DNA of 64,000 nt, from contig NZ_PHNT01000009.1 of NCBI RefSeq assembly GCF_002834145.1, forward strand, positions 1 through 64,000. The letters are read 5' to 3'. Made by a program: the position numbers and the translations under genes. The DNA comes from Roseovarius salinarum (GTDB taxonomy: Bacteria > Pseudomonadota > Alphaproteobacteria > Rhodobacterales > Rhodobacteraceae). Below are positions 1 to 9,976 of the stretch, one piece after another. The notes beneath the pieces were generated by a model. It was not told the origin of the DNA. It saw only the letters and a program-made list of their open reading frames with translations, and did not search any database. The first letter of the stretch is position 1, and each line of letters starts with the position of its first letter.

Positions 1-753
1 CCGGCACCGGCCGCGCGCGCCGAGCCGCGCCGGCGCCAGCGCGGCAACCGGCCGCTGCGGGTGGTGCTGGACGCCGGGCACGGCGGCATCGACCCCGGCG
101 CCGAGCGTGACGGCACCACCGAGAAGGCGCTGATGCTGACCTTTGCCCGCGAACTGCGCGAGGAGCTTCTGCGCGCCGGCGGCTTCGAGGTCATCATGAC
201 GCGCGACGCGGACCGGTTCGTATCGCTCGAACGCCGCGTGGCGGCCGCGCACCGCGCGCGCGCCGACGTCTTCCTGTCACTGCATGCCGACGCCCTGCGC
301 GAGGGGGTCGCCCATGGCGCCACCGTCTACACGCTCTCCGACAGCGCCTCGGACAAGGCCAGCGCCAAGCTGGCCGAGCGGCACAACCGCGCCGACATGC
401 TGGCCGGCATCGACCTTTCGGGACAGGACGACGTGGTCGCCGACGTGCTGATGGACCTGGCCCGCGCCGAGACGGCCCCACGCGCCGACCGGCTGTCCAG
501 GGCGCTGGTCCTGGGTGTCAAGGAAGGTGGCTTGCCGCTGAATTCGCGGCCGCGCCGCGCCGCCGGCTTCTCGGTGCTCAAGTCGCCCGATATTCCGTCG
601 GTGCTGTTCGAGGTGGGGTTCATGTCCAGCCCGCGCGACCTGAAGAACCTGCGCGACCCGGACTGGCGCGCCCGCATGGCCGTGGCACTGCGCGAGGCGC
701 TGCAGGCGTGGCGCATCGCCGATGCCGCCGCGGCCGAGCTGGTGCGGCAGTAG
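1..753 (+). CDS. amiC: N-acetylmuramoyl-L-alanine amidase, C-terminal part (AmiC type)
   Basis: The frame is open from base 1, so the 5' end lies outside the window; about 250 residues are visible. They form an Amidase_3 zinc hydrolase domain that cleaves the amide bond between N-acetylmuramic acid and L-alanine in periplasmic peptidoglycan during cell separation. Visible motifs are VVLDAGHGGIDPGA (first zinc His), GTTEKAL (zinc Glu), FLSLHAD (second zinc His) and LFEVGFMSS (catalytic Glu near the C-terminus). The Arg/Pro-rich stretch just before the domain resembles the linker that follows an AMIN domain in AmiC proteins, but that domain is not seen. The downstream penicillin-binding protein gene on the same strand fits a cell-wall pair. 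Confidence 0.88.
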   Translation, partial: PAPAARAEPRRRQRGNRPLRVVLDAGHGGIDPGAERDGTTEKALMLTFARELREELLRAGGFEVIMTRDADRFVSLERRVAAAHRARADVFLSLHADALREGVAHGATVYTLSDSASDKASAKLAERHNRADMLAGIDLSGQDDVVADVLMDLARAETAPRADRLSRALVLGVKEGGLPLNSRPRRAAGFSVLKSPDIPSVLFEVGFMSSPRDLKNLRDPDWRARMAVALREALQAWRIADAAAAELVRQ

Positions 754-848
754 ACGCGGCCGCGGTTTCCCGCGCAGGCGCGTCACGATGTGTTTTGACG
801 GCGCCGCGGCGGGTGCTTATATGACGACCCAGCAGTTCAGGGGGCGGC

Positions 849-3371
849 GTGCTCAGACCCATCTTTTCCTTTTTCGGGGCGATCTTCAGCCTTGTCACGC
901 TCGGCGTGATGATGGTCGCGCTGAGCCTTGGGGCGGTCTTCCACATCTACGGCCAGGACCTGCCGAGCCACGAGTCGCTGGCCAACTACACCCCCCCCAC
1001 GATCAGCCGCATCTATTCCGGCAAGGGGCGGATCATCGACGAGTTCGCGCGCGAGCGCCGGCTGTTCACCCCCGCCGAGGAGATCCCCGACCTCGTCAAG
1101 CACGCCTTCATTTCCGCCGAGGACAAGAATTTCTACAAGCACGCGGGGTATGACGCGCGCGGCATCGCCGCCGCCATCGTCGAGGCGATCCGCACCCGCG
1201 GCGACGTGGTGCGCGGCGCCTCGACCATCACCCAGCAGGTGATGAAGAACTTCCTGCTCTCGGGCGACCGGCGCATCGAGCGCAAGATCAAGGAGATCAT
1301 CCTCGCCACCCGGATCGAGGAGACGCTCGACAAGGAAGCGATCCTCGAGCTTTACCTCAACGAGATCTTCCTGGGCCAGAACAGCTACGGCGTCACCGCC
1401 GCCGCCCAGAGCTATTTCAACAAGTCGCTGGGCGAACTGGCCCCGCACGAGGCGGCGTTCCTGGCGGCGATGCCCAAGGCGCCCAGCAACTACCATCCCG
1501 TCCGCGACACCGGCCGCCTGCGGGACCGGCGCAACTTCGTCCTGCGCGAGATGAAGGAGAACGGCTACATCTCGAAGGCCGTCTACGAGCAGGAGGTCGA
1601 GAAGCCGATCCGCTCGGTCCAGCAGGGCGATTTCGCGCCCTTCAGCGCCTCTCTGCCGCCGCGTGACTATTTCACCGACGAGATCCGCCGCCAGCTGTCG
1701 CGCGACTTCGGCGAGGGCGAATTCTTCACCGGCGGGCTGAGCGTGCGCGCGACCATCGACCCCGAGATGCAGGTGGAGGCCGCCCGCGCCCTGCGTACGC
1801 GCCTGGAATCCTATGACCGCCAGCAGGGCGAGTGGCGCGGCACCGGCGTGACCCTGCCCGAGACCGCGCTGGCCAGCGAGGAGGCCTGGCGCGCCGCGTT
1901 GTCCGAGGCCGAGGTCGCCCGCGACATCGAACTGGGCGGCACGTGGCATCCGGCGGTGATCCTGGATATCGAGGCGCAGCGGATGCGGCTGGGCATCGAG
2001 GGCGTCGCCAGCGACACCGACACGCCCCACACCGTGCCCCGCGACGACATCGCGTGGCTGCCCGGCGATTTCTTCGAGACCTTCGAGGTGGGCGAGGTCG
2101 TGCACGTCCGCCGCGTCACCGACGACGACGGGACCTTCCGGCGCTGGAGCTTGCGGCAGGTGCCGGAGGTCGAGGGCGGCTTCGTCGCGATGGACGTGAA
2201 CAGCGGCCGCGTCATCGCCATGCAGGGCGGGTTCTCCTACCAGCACTCGGTGTTCAACCGCGCCACGCAGGCCAAGCGCCAGCCCGGGTCGAGCTTCAAG
2301 CCGTTCGTCTACGCCGCCGCGCTCGACAGCGGATACACCCCCGCCACGATCATCGTGGACGCGCCGATCGAGGTGGACACGCCCGACGGCGTCTGGCGGC
2401 CCAAGAACGCCTCGAACGAGTATTACGGGCCGACGCCGCTGCGCACCGGGATCGAGCGGTCGCGCAACCTGATGACCATCCGGCTGGCGCAGGAGGTCGG
2501 CATGGGCGTCGTGGCCAGCTATGCCGAACGCTTCGGCGTCTACGGGGACATGGGGCACTACCTCGCCAACGCGCTCGGGTCCGAGGAGACGACGCTCTAC
2601 GACATGGTGTCGGCCTACGCGATGTTCGCCAACGGCGGCGAGCGCGTGGAGCCCACGCTGGTCGACCGGGTGCAGGACCGCCACGGCGAGACCGTCTATC
2701 GCCACGACCCGCGCAGCTGCGTGGACTGCGACGACGCCGCGATTCCCGAGGGGCGGCCGCCGCGCATCATCTCGCACCGCGAGCGGGTGATCGACGCGAT
2801 CACCGCCTACCAGCTGACCTCGATGATGCAGGGCGTGGTGCGGCGCGGCACGGCCGCCGGCCGTGTGGATCTGCCGGTGCCCGTCGCCGGCAAGACCGGC
2901 ACCACGAACGACGCGCGCGACGTGTGGTTCATCGGCTTCACCAGCAACATCGTCGCGGGCTGCTACATCGGGTACGACCAGCCGCGCAGCCTTGGCCCCG
3001 GCGCCTACGGTGCGTCGATGTGCGGCCCCGTCTTCCAGCAGTTCATGACGGAGGCGACCGAGAAATACGGCGGCGGCAAGTTCCGCGTCCCGCCGGGCGG
3101 GCGTTTCATCAAGATCGACCGCTATTCCGGCGCGCGGCTGCCCGATGATGCCAGCGGGCCGCATGTCGTGGCCGAGTATTTCCGGCTGGGCGAGGAACCG
3201 GTGTTCGGCGTCATGTTCGACGGCGGCTTCGCGATGGGCAACGACCTGAAGATCATCGAGGAACGCCGCCGTGCCCGCGAGGCGCGCGAGACGCCCGCCG
3301 CCGGCGAGGGCACCGGCACGACCGGCAGCGGCGCCAGCTTCGGCAGCATGAGTTCCGGCGGACTCTACTGA
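849..3371 (+). CDS. mrcA: Penicillin-binding protein 1A (bifunctional transglycosylase/transpeptidase)
   Basis: An 840-residue class A penicillin-binding protein that polymerises and cross-links peptidoglycan on the periplasmic face of the inner membrane. Residues about 5-33 form the single N-terminal membrane anchor. The GT51 domain carries the catalytic Glu in AEDKNFY (about residue 91) and GASTITQQVMKNFLL. An OB-like insert follows (about 300-440), then the transpeptidase domain with SSFK (serine about 481), ERSRN as the SxN-type motif and AGKTGTT (Lys about 682). The GTG start at 849 is chosen because AGGGGG lies just upstream and it gives a complete anchor. It sits 95 bp after the amidase gene and may be co-transcribed with it. 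Confidence 0.95.
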   Translation: MLRPIFSFFGAIFSLVTLGVMMVALSLGAVFHIYGQDLPSHESLANYTPPTISRIYSGKGRIIDEFARERRLFTPAEEIPDLVKHAFISAEDKNFYKHAGYDARGIAAAIVEAIRTRGDVVRGASTITQQVMKNFLLSGDRRIERKIKEIILATRIEETLDKEAILELYLNEIFLGQNSYGVTAAAQSYFNKSLGELAPHEAAFLAAMPKAPSNYHPVRDTGRLRDRRNFVLREMKENGYISKAVYEQEVEKPIRSVQQGDFAPFSASLPPRDYFTDEIRRQLSRDFGEGEFFTGGLSVRATIDPEMQVEAARALRTRLESYDRQQGEWRGTGVTLPETALASEEAWRAALSEAEVARDIELGGTWHPAVILDIEAQRMRLGIEGVASDTDTPHTVPRDDIAWLPGDFFETFEVGEVVHVRRVTDDDGTFRRWSLRQVPEVEGGFVAMDVNSGRVIAMQGGFSYQHSVFNRATQAKRQPGSSFKPFVYAAALDSGYTPATIIVDAPIEVDTPDGVWRPKNASNEYYGPTPLRTGIERSRNLMTIRLAQEVGMGVVASYAERFGVYGDMGHYLANALGSEETTLYDMVSAYAMFANGGERVEPTLVDRVQDRHGETVYRHDPRSCVDCDDAAIPEGRPPRIISHRERVIDAITAYQLTSMMQGVVRRGTAAGRVDLPVPVAGKTGTTNDARDVWFIGFTSNIVAGCYIGYDQPRSLGPGAYGASMCGPVFQQFMTEATEKYGGGKFRVPPGGRFIKIDRYSGARLPDDASGPHVVAEYFRLGEEPVFGVMFDGGFAMGNDLKIIEERRRAREARETPAAGEGTGTTGSGASFGSMSSGGLY

Positions 3372-3431
3372 GGTTGCCCGCGCGCGGGGGCTGGGGTATC
3401 ACCGCCACCTGACGCAAGACGAGAGGACTTC

Positions 3432-4559
3432 ATGCGCGCGGAAACCGAGAACACGGTCGCCGAGATCGAGAAGTCGCTGGAGCTGCTGCGCCAGCGCATG
3501 GACTGGGAGACCGCGCAGCACCGGCTCGAGGAATTCAACGCCCGCGTCGAGGACCCCACGCTGTGGGACGACCCCGACAAGGCCCAGAAACTGATGCGCG
3601 ACCGGCAGGCGCTGGTCGACGCGATCGAGACGCACGACTCGATCCGCCAGGAGCTCGAGGACCAGACCGGCATGATCGAGCTGGGCGAGGCCGAGGGCGA
3701 CTCGGAGGTGGTGGCAGAAGCCGAGGCGGCCCTGCACGAGCTGGCCCGCCGCGCCCACGAGAAGGAGCTCGAGGCGCTGCTCGACGGCGAGGCGGACGCC
3801 AACGACGCCTATCTCGAGATCAACGCGGGCGCGGGCGGCACCGAATCCTGCGACTGGGCGGCGATGCTGGCGCGGATGTACGTCCGCTGGGCCGAAAGCC
3901 GGGGCTACACGGTCGAGTTGCAGGACGAAAGCCCCGGCGACGAGGCCGGGATAAAGTCGGCCACCTACCGGATCAACGGGCGCAACGCCTATGGCTGGCT
4001 GAAGTCGGAAACCGGCGTGCACCGGCTGGTGCGCATCTCGCCCTACGATTCGGCGGCCAAGCGCCACACGTCGTTCTGCGCGGTCGCCGTCTACCCGGTG
4101 GTCGACGACAACATCGAGATCGAGGTCAACCCCGCCGACATCCGGGTGGACACGATGCGCGCCTCCGGCGCGGGCGGCCAGCACGTGAACACCACCGACT
4201 CGGCGGTGCGGATGACGCATATTCCCACCGGCATCGTCGTGACCAGTTCCGAGAAATCGCAGCACCAGAACCGCGAGATCGCGATGAGGGCGCTGAAGTC
4301 GCGCCTCTACCAGATGGAGCTGGACAAGCGCAACGCCGAGGCCGAGGCGATCCACGAGGCCAAGGGCGACGCGGGCTGGGGCAACCAGATCCGCTCCTAC
4401 GTCCTGCAGCCCTACCAGATGGTCAAGGACCTGCGCACCGGGGTCGAGACATCGGACACCAAGGGCGTGCTCGACGGCGACCTCGACCAGTTCATGGCCG
4501 CCACGCTGGCGCAGGACGTGGCCAACATGTCGCGCGCCGAGGCGCGGGAGGACGGCTGA
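3432..4559 (+). CDS. prfB: Peptide chain release factor 2
   Basis: A 375-residue class I release factor that recognises UGA/UAA and triggers peptidyl-tRNA hydrolysis. The GGQ loop is in [17 protein letters not shown] (about residues 245-261). The stop-codon-reading tripeptide position reads SPY in [16 protein letters not shown] (about 203), where E. coli RF2 has SPF; I recall SPY in other alphaproteobacterial RF2 proteins. The N-terminal coiled coil is continuous with the rest in one frame, so the programmed +1 frameshift seen in many prfB genes is absent here. A good ribosome site (GAGAGGA) precedes the ATG. It is 60 bp downstream of mrcA and is followed by the hairpin repeat at 4572. Confidence 0.96.
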   Translation: MRAETENTVAEIEKSLELLRQRMDWETAQHRLEEFNARVEDPTLWDDPDKAQKLMRDRQALVDAIETHDSIRQELEDQTGMIELGEAEGDSEVVAEAEAALHELARRAHEKELEALLDGEADANDAYLEINAGAGGTESCDWAAMLARMYVRWAESRGYTVELQDESPGDEAGIKSATYRINGRNAYGWLKSETGVHRLVRISPYDSAAKRHTSFCAVAVYPVVDDNIEIEVNPADIRVDTMRASGAGGQHVNTTDSAVRMTHIPTGIVVTSSEKSQHQNREIAMRALKSRLYQMELDKRNAEAEAIHEAKGDAGWGNQIRSYVLQPYQMVKDLRTGVETSDTKGVLDGDLDQFMAATLAQDVANMSRAEAREDG

Positions 4560-4571
4560 CCGCGGGCCGGG

Positions 4572-4642
4572 CGGGGGCGCTGCCCCCGTCGCGCTGGCGC
4601 GCGACTCCCCCGGAGTATTTCCCGGCAAGATGAAGCGCGGGG
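4572..4642 (+). repeat. Triple-hairpin intergenic repeat, copy A
   Basis: Three adjoining perfect stems follow prfB. The first is CGGGGGC/GCCCCCG (4572-4578 with 4582-4588), the second GTCGCGC/GCGCGAC (4588-4594 with 4599-4605), the third ACTCC/GGAGT (4104-type stem at 4604-4608 with 4612-4616) followed by ATTT. A conserved tail GGCAAGATGAAGCGCGGG completes the unit. Nearly the same sequence follows the M20 peptidase gene at 29896, and shorter versions occur at 33862 and 14436. All copies lie just 3' of a plus-strand gene and point the same way, which suggests a structured 3'-end or terminator-like element rather than a promoter. Confidence 0.75.
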
Positions 4643-4678
4643 ATTGCAAGACCCCCCGCGCTGCGGCCAGATGGCGCC

Positions 4679-6088
4679 ATGGACGAGCTTCTTTCCCTCG
4701 ACGCCACCGCGCAGGCGGGGCGGATCGCGCGTGGCGCGCTGTCCGCCGAGGCGCTGATGCGCGCGACGCTCGACCGCATCGGCGCGGTCAACGGCGCGCT
4801 GAACGCCGTCGTCTCGCCGCGCGACCCGGACGACCTGCTGGCCGAGGCGCGCGCCGTGGACGCCGGCCCGGTGCGCGGGCCGCTGCACGGGCTGCCGCTG
4901 GGCATCAAGGACCTGGCCAATGCCGCGGGGCTGCCGACATCGCAGGGCTCGCCGCTGTTCGCCGGGCAGGTGGCGGCGGATGACGACCTGCACGTCGCGC
5001 GCCTGCGCGCCGCCGGCGCGATCGTGGTGGGCAAGACCAACACGCCCGAGTTCGGGCTGGGCAGCCAGACCTACAACCCGGTGCACGGCGCCACGCCCAA
5101 CCCTTATGACCGCCGCCTGACCTGCGGCGGCTCCTCGGGCGGGGCGGCGGTGGCGCTGGCCGCGCGGATGCTGCCGCTGGCCTGTGGCTCGGACATGATG
5201 GGCAGCCTGCGCAACCCGGCGGGATGGTGCAACGTCTACGGCATGCGCCCCACCTGGGGGCTGGTGCCCGGCGAGCCGGCCGGCGACACCTTCCTGCACC
5301 AGCTTTCGACCAACGGCCCGATGGGGCGCAGCCCGCGCGATCTGGCGCTGATGCTGTCGGTGATGGCCGGGCGCGACCCGCGCCAGCCGCACGGGCGGGC
5401 GCCGGGCGACTATGCGGGGATCGACGCGCCGGTGACCGGCCGCCGCATCGCCTGGCTGGGCGACTGGGGCGGCGCCTGGCCGGTGGCGGAGGGGATCCTG
5501 CCGCTGTGCGAGGCGGCGCTGGGCGAGTTCGAGGCCCTGGGCTGCCGCGTCGATGCGCCCGCGGCGCCCTTCGACGCCGCCGCGCTGTGGGACAGCTGGA
5601 CGACCCTGCGCAGCTGGGCCGTGGCCGCGAAGCTTTCGCCGCTGCATGACGACGCAGCCGCCCGCGCCCGCCTGAAGCCTGCCGCGCTCTGGGAAATCGA
5701 GCGGGGCCGCGGCCTGAGCGCGATGCAGGTGCATGCCGCCAGCGTCACCCGCTCGGACTGGTTCGCGTCTGCCGCGCGGCTGTTGCGCGACTACGACGCC
5801 ATCGCGCTGCCCACCGCGCAGGTCTGGCCCTTCCCGCTGGACCTCGAATGGCCCGCGCGCATCGCGGGGCGGGACATGGACAGCTACCACCGCTGGATGG
5901 AGGCGATGATTCCCGCCAGCCTTGCCGGGCTGCCGGCAATCGCCGTTCCGGCGGGTTTCGGCGCGCAGGGGCTGCCGATGGGGTTGCAGCTGATCGGGCC
6001 CGCGGGCGGTGACCGCCAACTGCTTGAGCTGGCCCACGCCTGGCACCTGCATACCGACTGGCCGGCGCAGGCCCCGCCCGGGGCTTGA
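4679..6088 (+). CDS. Amidase-signature family amidase
   Basis: A 469-residue amidase-signature (AS) hydrolase that cleaves an amide bond; the substrate cannot be told from sequence. The Ser-cisSer-Lys machinery is visible: Lys in [10 protein letters not shown] (about 79), cis-Ser in [14 protein letters not shown] (about 150-163) and the nucleophile Ser in [13 protein letters not shown], where the usual DxGGS(I/V)R reads DMMGSLR. The C-terminal half ends with a typical [11 protein letters not shown] stretch. Length fits the family. The GatA subunit of the tRNA amidotransferase is unlikely, because there is no gatB or gatC neighbour. It follows prfB and hairpin copy A. Confidence 0.87.
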   Translation: MDELLSLDATAQAGRIARGALSAEALMRATLDRIGAVNGALNAVVSPRDPDDLLAEARAVDAGPVRGPLHGLPLGIKDLANAAGLPTSQGSPLFAGQVAADDDLHVARLRAAGAIVVGKTNTPEFGLGSQTYNPVHGATPNPYDRRLTCGGSSGGAAVALAARMLPLACGSDMMGSLRNPAGWCNVYGMRPTWGLVPGEPAGDTFLHQLSTNGPMGRSPRDLALMLSVMAGRDPRQPHGRAPGDYAGIDAPVTGRRIAWLGDWGGAWPVAEGILPLCEAALGEFEALGCRVDAPAAPFDAAALWDSWTTLRSWAVAAKLSPLHDDAAARARLKPAALWEIERGRGLSAMQVHAASVTRSDWFASAARLLRDYDAIALPTAQVWPFPLDLEWPARIAGRDMDSYHRWMEAMIPASLAGLPAIAVPAGFGAQGLPMGLQLIGPAGGDRQLLELAHAWHLHTDWPAQAPPGA

Positions 6089-6119
6089 TTTGGACGACCA
6101 AACGGGGTCTCATTCCCGC

Positions 6120-6926
6120 ATGACCATGCCCGAGGATACCGCGGCGCAGTCGCCGCCCCACGGCGTGCCCGATCTGGGCCGCGTGAGTTTCGCCATGCTG
6201 CGCGAGGCGTTGCGCCGCGGCGCGGCGGACATGAGGCGCGCCCCGGGCTTCGGCGTGGTCTTCGCCGGCGCCTACGTGGCGGTGGGGCTGATCCTGGCCG
6301 CGATCACCTGGGCGACGGGACACACCTACTGGCTGATCTTCGCGGCCGTGGGATTTCCGCTCGTGGGGCCGTTCGCGGCGGTGGGGCTTTACGAGGTCAG
6401 CCGTCGGCTGGAGCAGGGCCGGCCCCTCGACCTTTACCGCATCTTCGGGGTCGTGGCCCAGCAAGGCCGGCGTCAGTTGCCGTCGATCTGCGCGATCATC
6501 ATCATGATCTTCCTGTTCTGGTTCTTCCTTGCGCACATGATCTTCGCGCTTTTCCTGGGGCTGTCGACGATGACCAACGTGTCCAGTTCCTGGGCTGTCT
6601 ACCTGACGCCCGAGGGGCTGAGCATGATGGCGGTGGGCACGCTGGTGGGCGGGGCCTTCGCGCTCCTGCTCTACATGATCACGGTGATCGCGCTGCCGCT
6701 GCTGCTGGACCGCGAGGTCGATTTCGTCACCGCCATGATCACCAGTTTCCAGTGCGTGCTGGACAACCCCGTCCCGATGCTGGCCTGGGCGGCGTTCATC
6801 GCGGCCTTGACCCTTGTGGCCCTGCTGCCTTTGTTCCTCGGGCTGTTCCTGGTGCTGCCGCTGCTGGGGCATGCCACCTGGCACCTTTACCGTCTCATCT
6901 GCGCGGCCGGCACGGTGGCGGATTGA
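6120..6926 (+). CDS. DUF2189 integral membrane protein
   Basis: A predicted inner-membrane protein of 268 residues. After a short soluble N-terminus with [19 protein letters not shown] there are about six hydrophobic helices, including [17 protein letters not shown], a very hydrophobic [20 protein letters not shown] and a C-terminal pair. The pattern matches DUF2189, widespread in Rhodobacteraceae and of unknown molecular function. ATG 6120 is used; a second in-frame ATG at 6126 would remove only two residues. It lies 31 bp after the amidase gene and could share its transcript. No catalytic motif is visible. Confidence 0.75.
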   Translation: MTMPEDTAAQSPPHGVPDLGRVSFAMLREALRRGAADMRRAPGFGVVFAGAYVAVGLILAAITWATGHTYWLIFAAVGFPLVGPFAAVGLYEVSRRLEQGRPLDLYRIFGVVAQQGRRQLPSICAIIIMIFLFWFFLAHMIFALFLGLSTMTNVSSSWAVYLTPEGLSMMAVGTLVGGAFALLLYMITVIALPLLLDREVDFVTAMITSFQCVLDNPVPMLAWAAFIAALTLVALLPLFLGLFLVLPLLGHATWHLYRLICAAGTVAD

Positions 6927-6992
6927 TCCTTCGGCAAGACGCGCGCGGCTGCGCGGCGGTCGGGGCAGGGCGACGGGCCGGCCGGGGGTGCG

Positions 6993-7292
6993 TCAGCGGA
7001 TCACGATCTCGTCGGCGCGGATCAGGCCCAGCACGTCGCGGGCCTGCTGATCGAGAAGGTCGAGGTCGAGGTAGTCGTCCGACAGCCGTTTCGTCAGGTT
7101 TTCCATCCGCGCCACGCGCGCCTCGATCTCGGCGAGCTGCGACTCGAGTGCCTTGCGGTCCGCCTCGATCTCGGCGCGGCGGAACAGGCCATAGTCCCCC
7201 TGCACGGCGGCGAAGGTGAAATAGAGCCCGAGCCCGAAAACGATCGCGACATAGATGATGGGCCCGACGGCGGGGCGGTTCCGGCTGGTCAT
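6993..7292 (-). CDS. ftsB: FtsB/DivIC-type septum formation protein
   Basis: A small bitopic cell-division protein of 99 residues. One N-terminal membrane helix (YVAIVFGLGLYFTFAAVQG, about residues 13-31) is followed by a coiled coil (about 35-80, rich in Glu, Leu and Ala) and a short C-terminal segment containing DYLDLDLLDQQARDVLGL. This layout matches the FtsB/DivIC family, which links FtsL and FtsQ in the divisome. The ATG at 7292 is preferred because it puts the membrane helix close to the N-terminus; upstream in-frame codons add only a basic low-complexity stretch. It converges with the DUF2189 gene and diverges from the aidB-like gene. Confidence 0.85.
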   Translation of the reverse strand: MTSRNRPAVGPIIYVAIVFGLGLYFTFAAVQGDYGLFRRAEIEADRKALESQLAEIEARVARMENLTKRLSDDYLDLDLLDQQARDVLGLIRADEIVIR

Positions 7293-7435
7293 GACTGCGC
7301 TGCCTCGTGTGCCCCTTGTGGCCGGGGATCGCCGGGAAGCATGCCACAGGCGGCGGGCTTTGTGAATCCCCCTTTCCAAGGGTGCGGGCCGCGCGATAGC
7401 CTTTGCGGCGGGATACCGCAGGGAGGCCGAGAAGC

Positions 7436-9067
7436 ATGTCCGCCACGCAACCGCGCAGCGATCTGGCCACCCACGAGGTCACGAACCAGCCGCCCGCGCG
7501 CGGCGACATCGACCTGTGGGGCGCGGACCCGGCGCTGCAGGCGCATGCGCAGGCCTCCGGGGCCGACGGGGGTGCGCTTGAACACTTCGGCGCGCGGATC
7601 GGCACGGCCGCGATGCGGGCGGCGGGACTGGTCGCCAACCGGCAGCCGCCCGAGCTCGTGGCCTTCGACCCGGGCGGGCGGCGACTGGACGAGGTGCAAT
7701 TCCACCCCGCCTACCACGACCTGATGGCGGCCGGCGTCGGCGCGGGCTATGCGTCGGTGGCGTGGGAAGGCGGGGCCGGCGGGCATGCCACGCATGCCGC
7801 GATGGTCTACCTTATGAGCCAGGTGGAACCGGGCGTGTGCTGCCCGATGACCATGACCTATGCCGCCGTGCCCGCGCTGCGCGCCGACGACGCGCTGTTC
7901 GACACCTGGGTGCCCAAGCTGACGGCGCGCGTCTACGACGGCGCGCCGAGGCCGCTGGCGCGCAAGGCGGGCGCGACCATGGGCATGGCGATGACCGAGA
8001 AACAGGGCGGTTCGGACGTGCGTGCGAACACCACCCGCGCCGTCCGCGACGGCGACGCGTGGCGGCTGACGGGGCACAAGTGGTTCTGCTCGGCGCCGAT
8101 GTCCGACGCGTTCCTGACGCTGGCACAGACGGACGCGGGGCTGACCTGTTTCCTCGTCCCCCGCTGGCTGGAGGACGGGCGCAACGCCATCCGCATCCAG
8201 CGGCTGAAGGACAAGCTGGGCAACCGTGCCAACGCATCGGCCGAGATCGAATACGCCGGCGCGCTGGCCCACCGGCTGGGCGACGAGGGCGCGGGCGTTC
8301 GCACGATCATCGAGATGGTGCATCACACGCGGCTCGATACCGCGATGGCGCCTGCGGGCCTGATGCGGGCGGCGCTGGCGCAGGCCGATCACTGGGTGCG
8401 CCACCGCAGCGCATTCCAGAAGCGGCTGATCGACCAGCCGCTGATGCGCCGGGTGCTGGCCGACCTCGCGCTCGACTGGGAGGGAACGCTGGCGCTGGGG
8501 CTGCGGGTGGCGCGCGCCTTCGACGGGCGCGACGAGGCCGACCGCGCCTTCGCCCGCCTGGCGGTGGCGCTGGCCAAGTTCCTGGGCAACAAGCTGTGCC
8601 CGCCGCTGGTCTACGAGGCGATGGAGGTGCTTGGCGGCGCGGGCTACGTCGAGGAGACGGGCATGCCGCTGCTCTACCGCGAGGCGCCGCTCAACGCGAT
8701 CTGGGAAGGGTCGGGCAACGTCATCTGTCTGGACATCCTGCGCACTTTGCACAAGGAGCCTGCGGCCGGAGACGCGCTGAGCGCGGAACTGACGGCCGCA
8801 GCCGGGCGGATCGAGGGTTACGACGCCGCGCTGCGCGCGCACATGGACCGGTTTCCCCGTCTGCCGGGCGAGGCCGATGCGCGGTGGTACGCGGAAAGCC
8901 TCGCCACGCTGCTGACGGCGTCCGTGCTGATCCGGCAGGCGCCCGCCGCCGTGGCCGAGGGGTACGTCGCCACCCGGCTGGGCGCGGGGCGCGGCCGGCT
9001 TGCGGGCGCGACCGGCGCGGTGGACGAGGCGGCGATCCTCGAGCGCCTCGGTGGCGGGGCGGCCTGA
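7436..9067 (+). CDS. aidB: AidB-like acyl-CoA dehydrogenase family protein
   Basis: A 543-residue flavoprotein of the acyl-CoA dehydrogenase superfamily that resembles E. coli AidB through its whole length rather than ordinary fatty-acid dehydrogenases. Shared segments include THEVTNQPP at the N-terminus, NRQPPELVAFD, GMAMTEKQGGSDVRANTTRA (flavin-binding core, about 180-200), HKWFCSAP, LKDKLGNRANAS, AMEVLGGAGYVEE and IWEGSGNVICLD. AidB is part of the adaptive response to alkylation damage in E. coli, and its enzymatic role is not settled. ATG 7436 is chosen because GGAGG lies about 9 bp upstream; a TTG at 7403 would add a non-conserved basic stretch. No ada gene is adjacent. Confidence 0.85.
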   Translation: MSATQPRSDLATHEVTNQPPARGDIDLWGADPALQAHAQASGADGGALEHFGARIGTAAMRAAGLVANRQPPELVAFDPGGRRLDEVQFHPAYHDLMAAGVGAGYASVAWEGGAGGHATHAAMVYLMSQVEPGVCCPMTMTYAAVPALRADDALFDTWVPKLTARVYDGAPRPLARKAGATMGMAMTEKQGGSDVRANTTRAVRDGDAWRLTGHKWFCSAPMSDAFLTLAQTDAGLTCFLVPRWLEDGRNAIRIQRLKDKLGNRANASAEIEYAGALAHRLGDEGAGVRTIIEMVHHTRLDTAMAPAGLMRAALAQADHWVRHRSAFQKRLIDQPLMRRVLADLALDWEGTLALGLRVARAFDGRDEADRAFARLAVALAKFLGNKLCPPLVYEAMEVLGGAGYVEETGMPLLYREAPLNAIWEGSGNVICLDILRTLHKEPAAGDALSAELTAAAGRIEGYDAALRAHMDRFPRLPGEADARWYAESLATLLTASVLIRQAPAAVAEGYVATRLGAGRGRLAGATGAVDEAAILERLGGGAA

Positions 9068-9082
9068 GCGCGCCCCGACCGG

Positions 9083-9976
9083 TCAGCCGGCGAGCGAGGC
9101 CTCGCGGATGCTCTCGATGGACTTGGCCAGCGTGTCGTTGAACGCCGCGTCGCTCTGCTGCACCGACAGCCCCTCGGTCAGCGCGCGCGAGAAGCTGGCG
9201 ACGACGCCCGCGTTCTGCGCCAGCCGTTCGTTCGCCTCGTCGCGCGTGTAGCCGCCGGAGAGTGCCACGACACGCAGCACCCGGTCGTGATCGACCAGCG
9301 GGCGGTAGTGGTCGGCCACTTCGGGCAGGGTGAGCTTGAGCATCACCTCCTGCCCCTCGGGCAGTTCGTCCAGGTGCTTGCGGATCTCGGCCAGCAGGAT
9401 GTCCTCGGCCTGCCGCTTGTCGGCGATGGAGATCGTCACCTCGGGCTCGATGATCGGGACCAGCCCGTGCGACAGGATCGTCCGGGCCACCTCGAACTGC
9501 TGGGCCACGTTGGCGGCGATACCGTTTTCCGAGGCCGAATCGATCACCGAGCGCATCTTCGTGCCGAAAATGCCGGCGGCCTTGGCCCGGCCGAGAAGCT
9601 CTTCGAGGTCGGGAATCGGCTTCATCAGGCGCACGCCGTCCTGTTCCCCGGCCAGCCCCTTGTCGACCTTCAGGAACGGCACGATGCCGCGCTCTTCCCA
9701 CAGGTAGGCGGCCGACGGCTTGCCGCCGATCTCCCGGTCCATGGTCTTTTCGAAGAGGATGGCGCCGATGATCTTGTCACCGTTGAACGCCGGCGCCTGC
9801 GCGATACGGGCCCGCATCCGGTGCACGAGGTCGAACATCTCGGCCTCGGAGCTGTATTCATCGTCGCCGATCCCGTAGAGGCGCAGTGCCTTGGGCGTGG
9901 AGCCGCCCGACTGGTCGAGCGCGGCGATGAACCCCTTGCCTGTGAGAATCTTCAGTCTCTGGTCTTCTTTCGTCAT
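9083..9976 (-). CDS. fda: Fructose-bisphosphate aldolase class I
   Basis: A class I (Schiff-base) fructose-1,6-bisphosphate aldolase of 297 residues for the central glycolytic/gluconeogenic step between FBP and the triose phosphates. It opens with GKGFIAALDQSGGSTPKAL, the typical start of the short bacterial Fda type. The candidate Schiff-base Lys is in EVMLKLTLPE (about residue 213). VPFLKVDKGL, FGTKMRSVI, LVPIIEPEV and VVALSGGY complete the barrel motifs. It is unrelated to zinc-dependent class II aldolases. It lies 133 bp downstream of pgk on the same strand, so the two glycolytic genes may be co-transcribed. Confidence 0.95.
   Translation of the reverse strand: MTKEDQRLKILTGKGFIAALDQSGGSTPKALRLYGIGDDEYSSEAEMFDLVHRMRARIAQAPAFNGDKIIGAILFEKTMDREIGGKPSAAYLWEERGIVPFLKVDKGLAGEQDGVRLMKPIPDLEELLGRAKAAGIFGTKMRSVIDSASENGIAANVAQQFEVARTILSHGLVPIIEPEVTISIADKRQAEDILLAEIRKHLDELPEGQEVMLKLTLPEVADHYRPLVDHDRVLRVVALSGGYTRDEANERLAQNAGVVASFSRALTEGLSVQQSDAAFNDTLAKSIESIREASLAG

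Noticed and set aside
3432..4559. Programmed +1 frameshift in prfB
   Set aside because: The coding frame is continuous from the ATG to the stop, with no in-frame early TGA, so the frameshift site is absent.
4679..6088. GatA subunit of Glu-tRNA(Gln) amidotransferase
   Set aside because: The protein is an amidase-signature member, but the gatC/gatB neighbours are missing and the nucleophile motif is atypical; a general amidase call is preferred.
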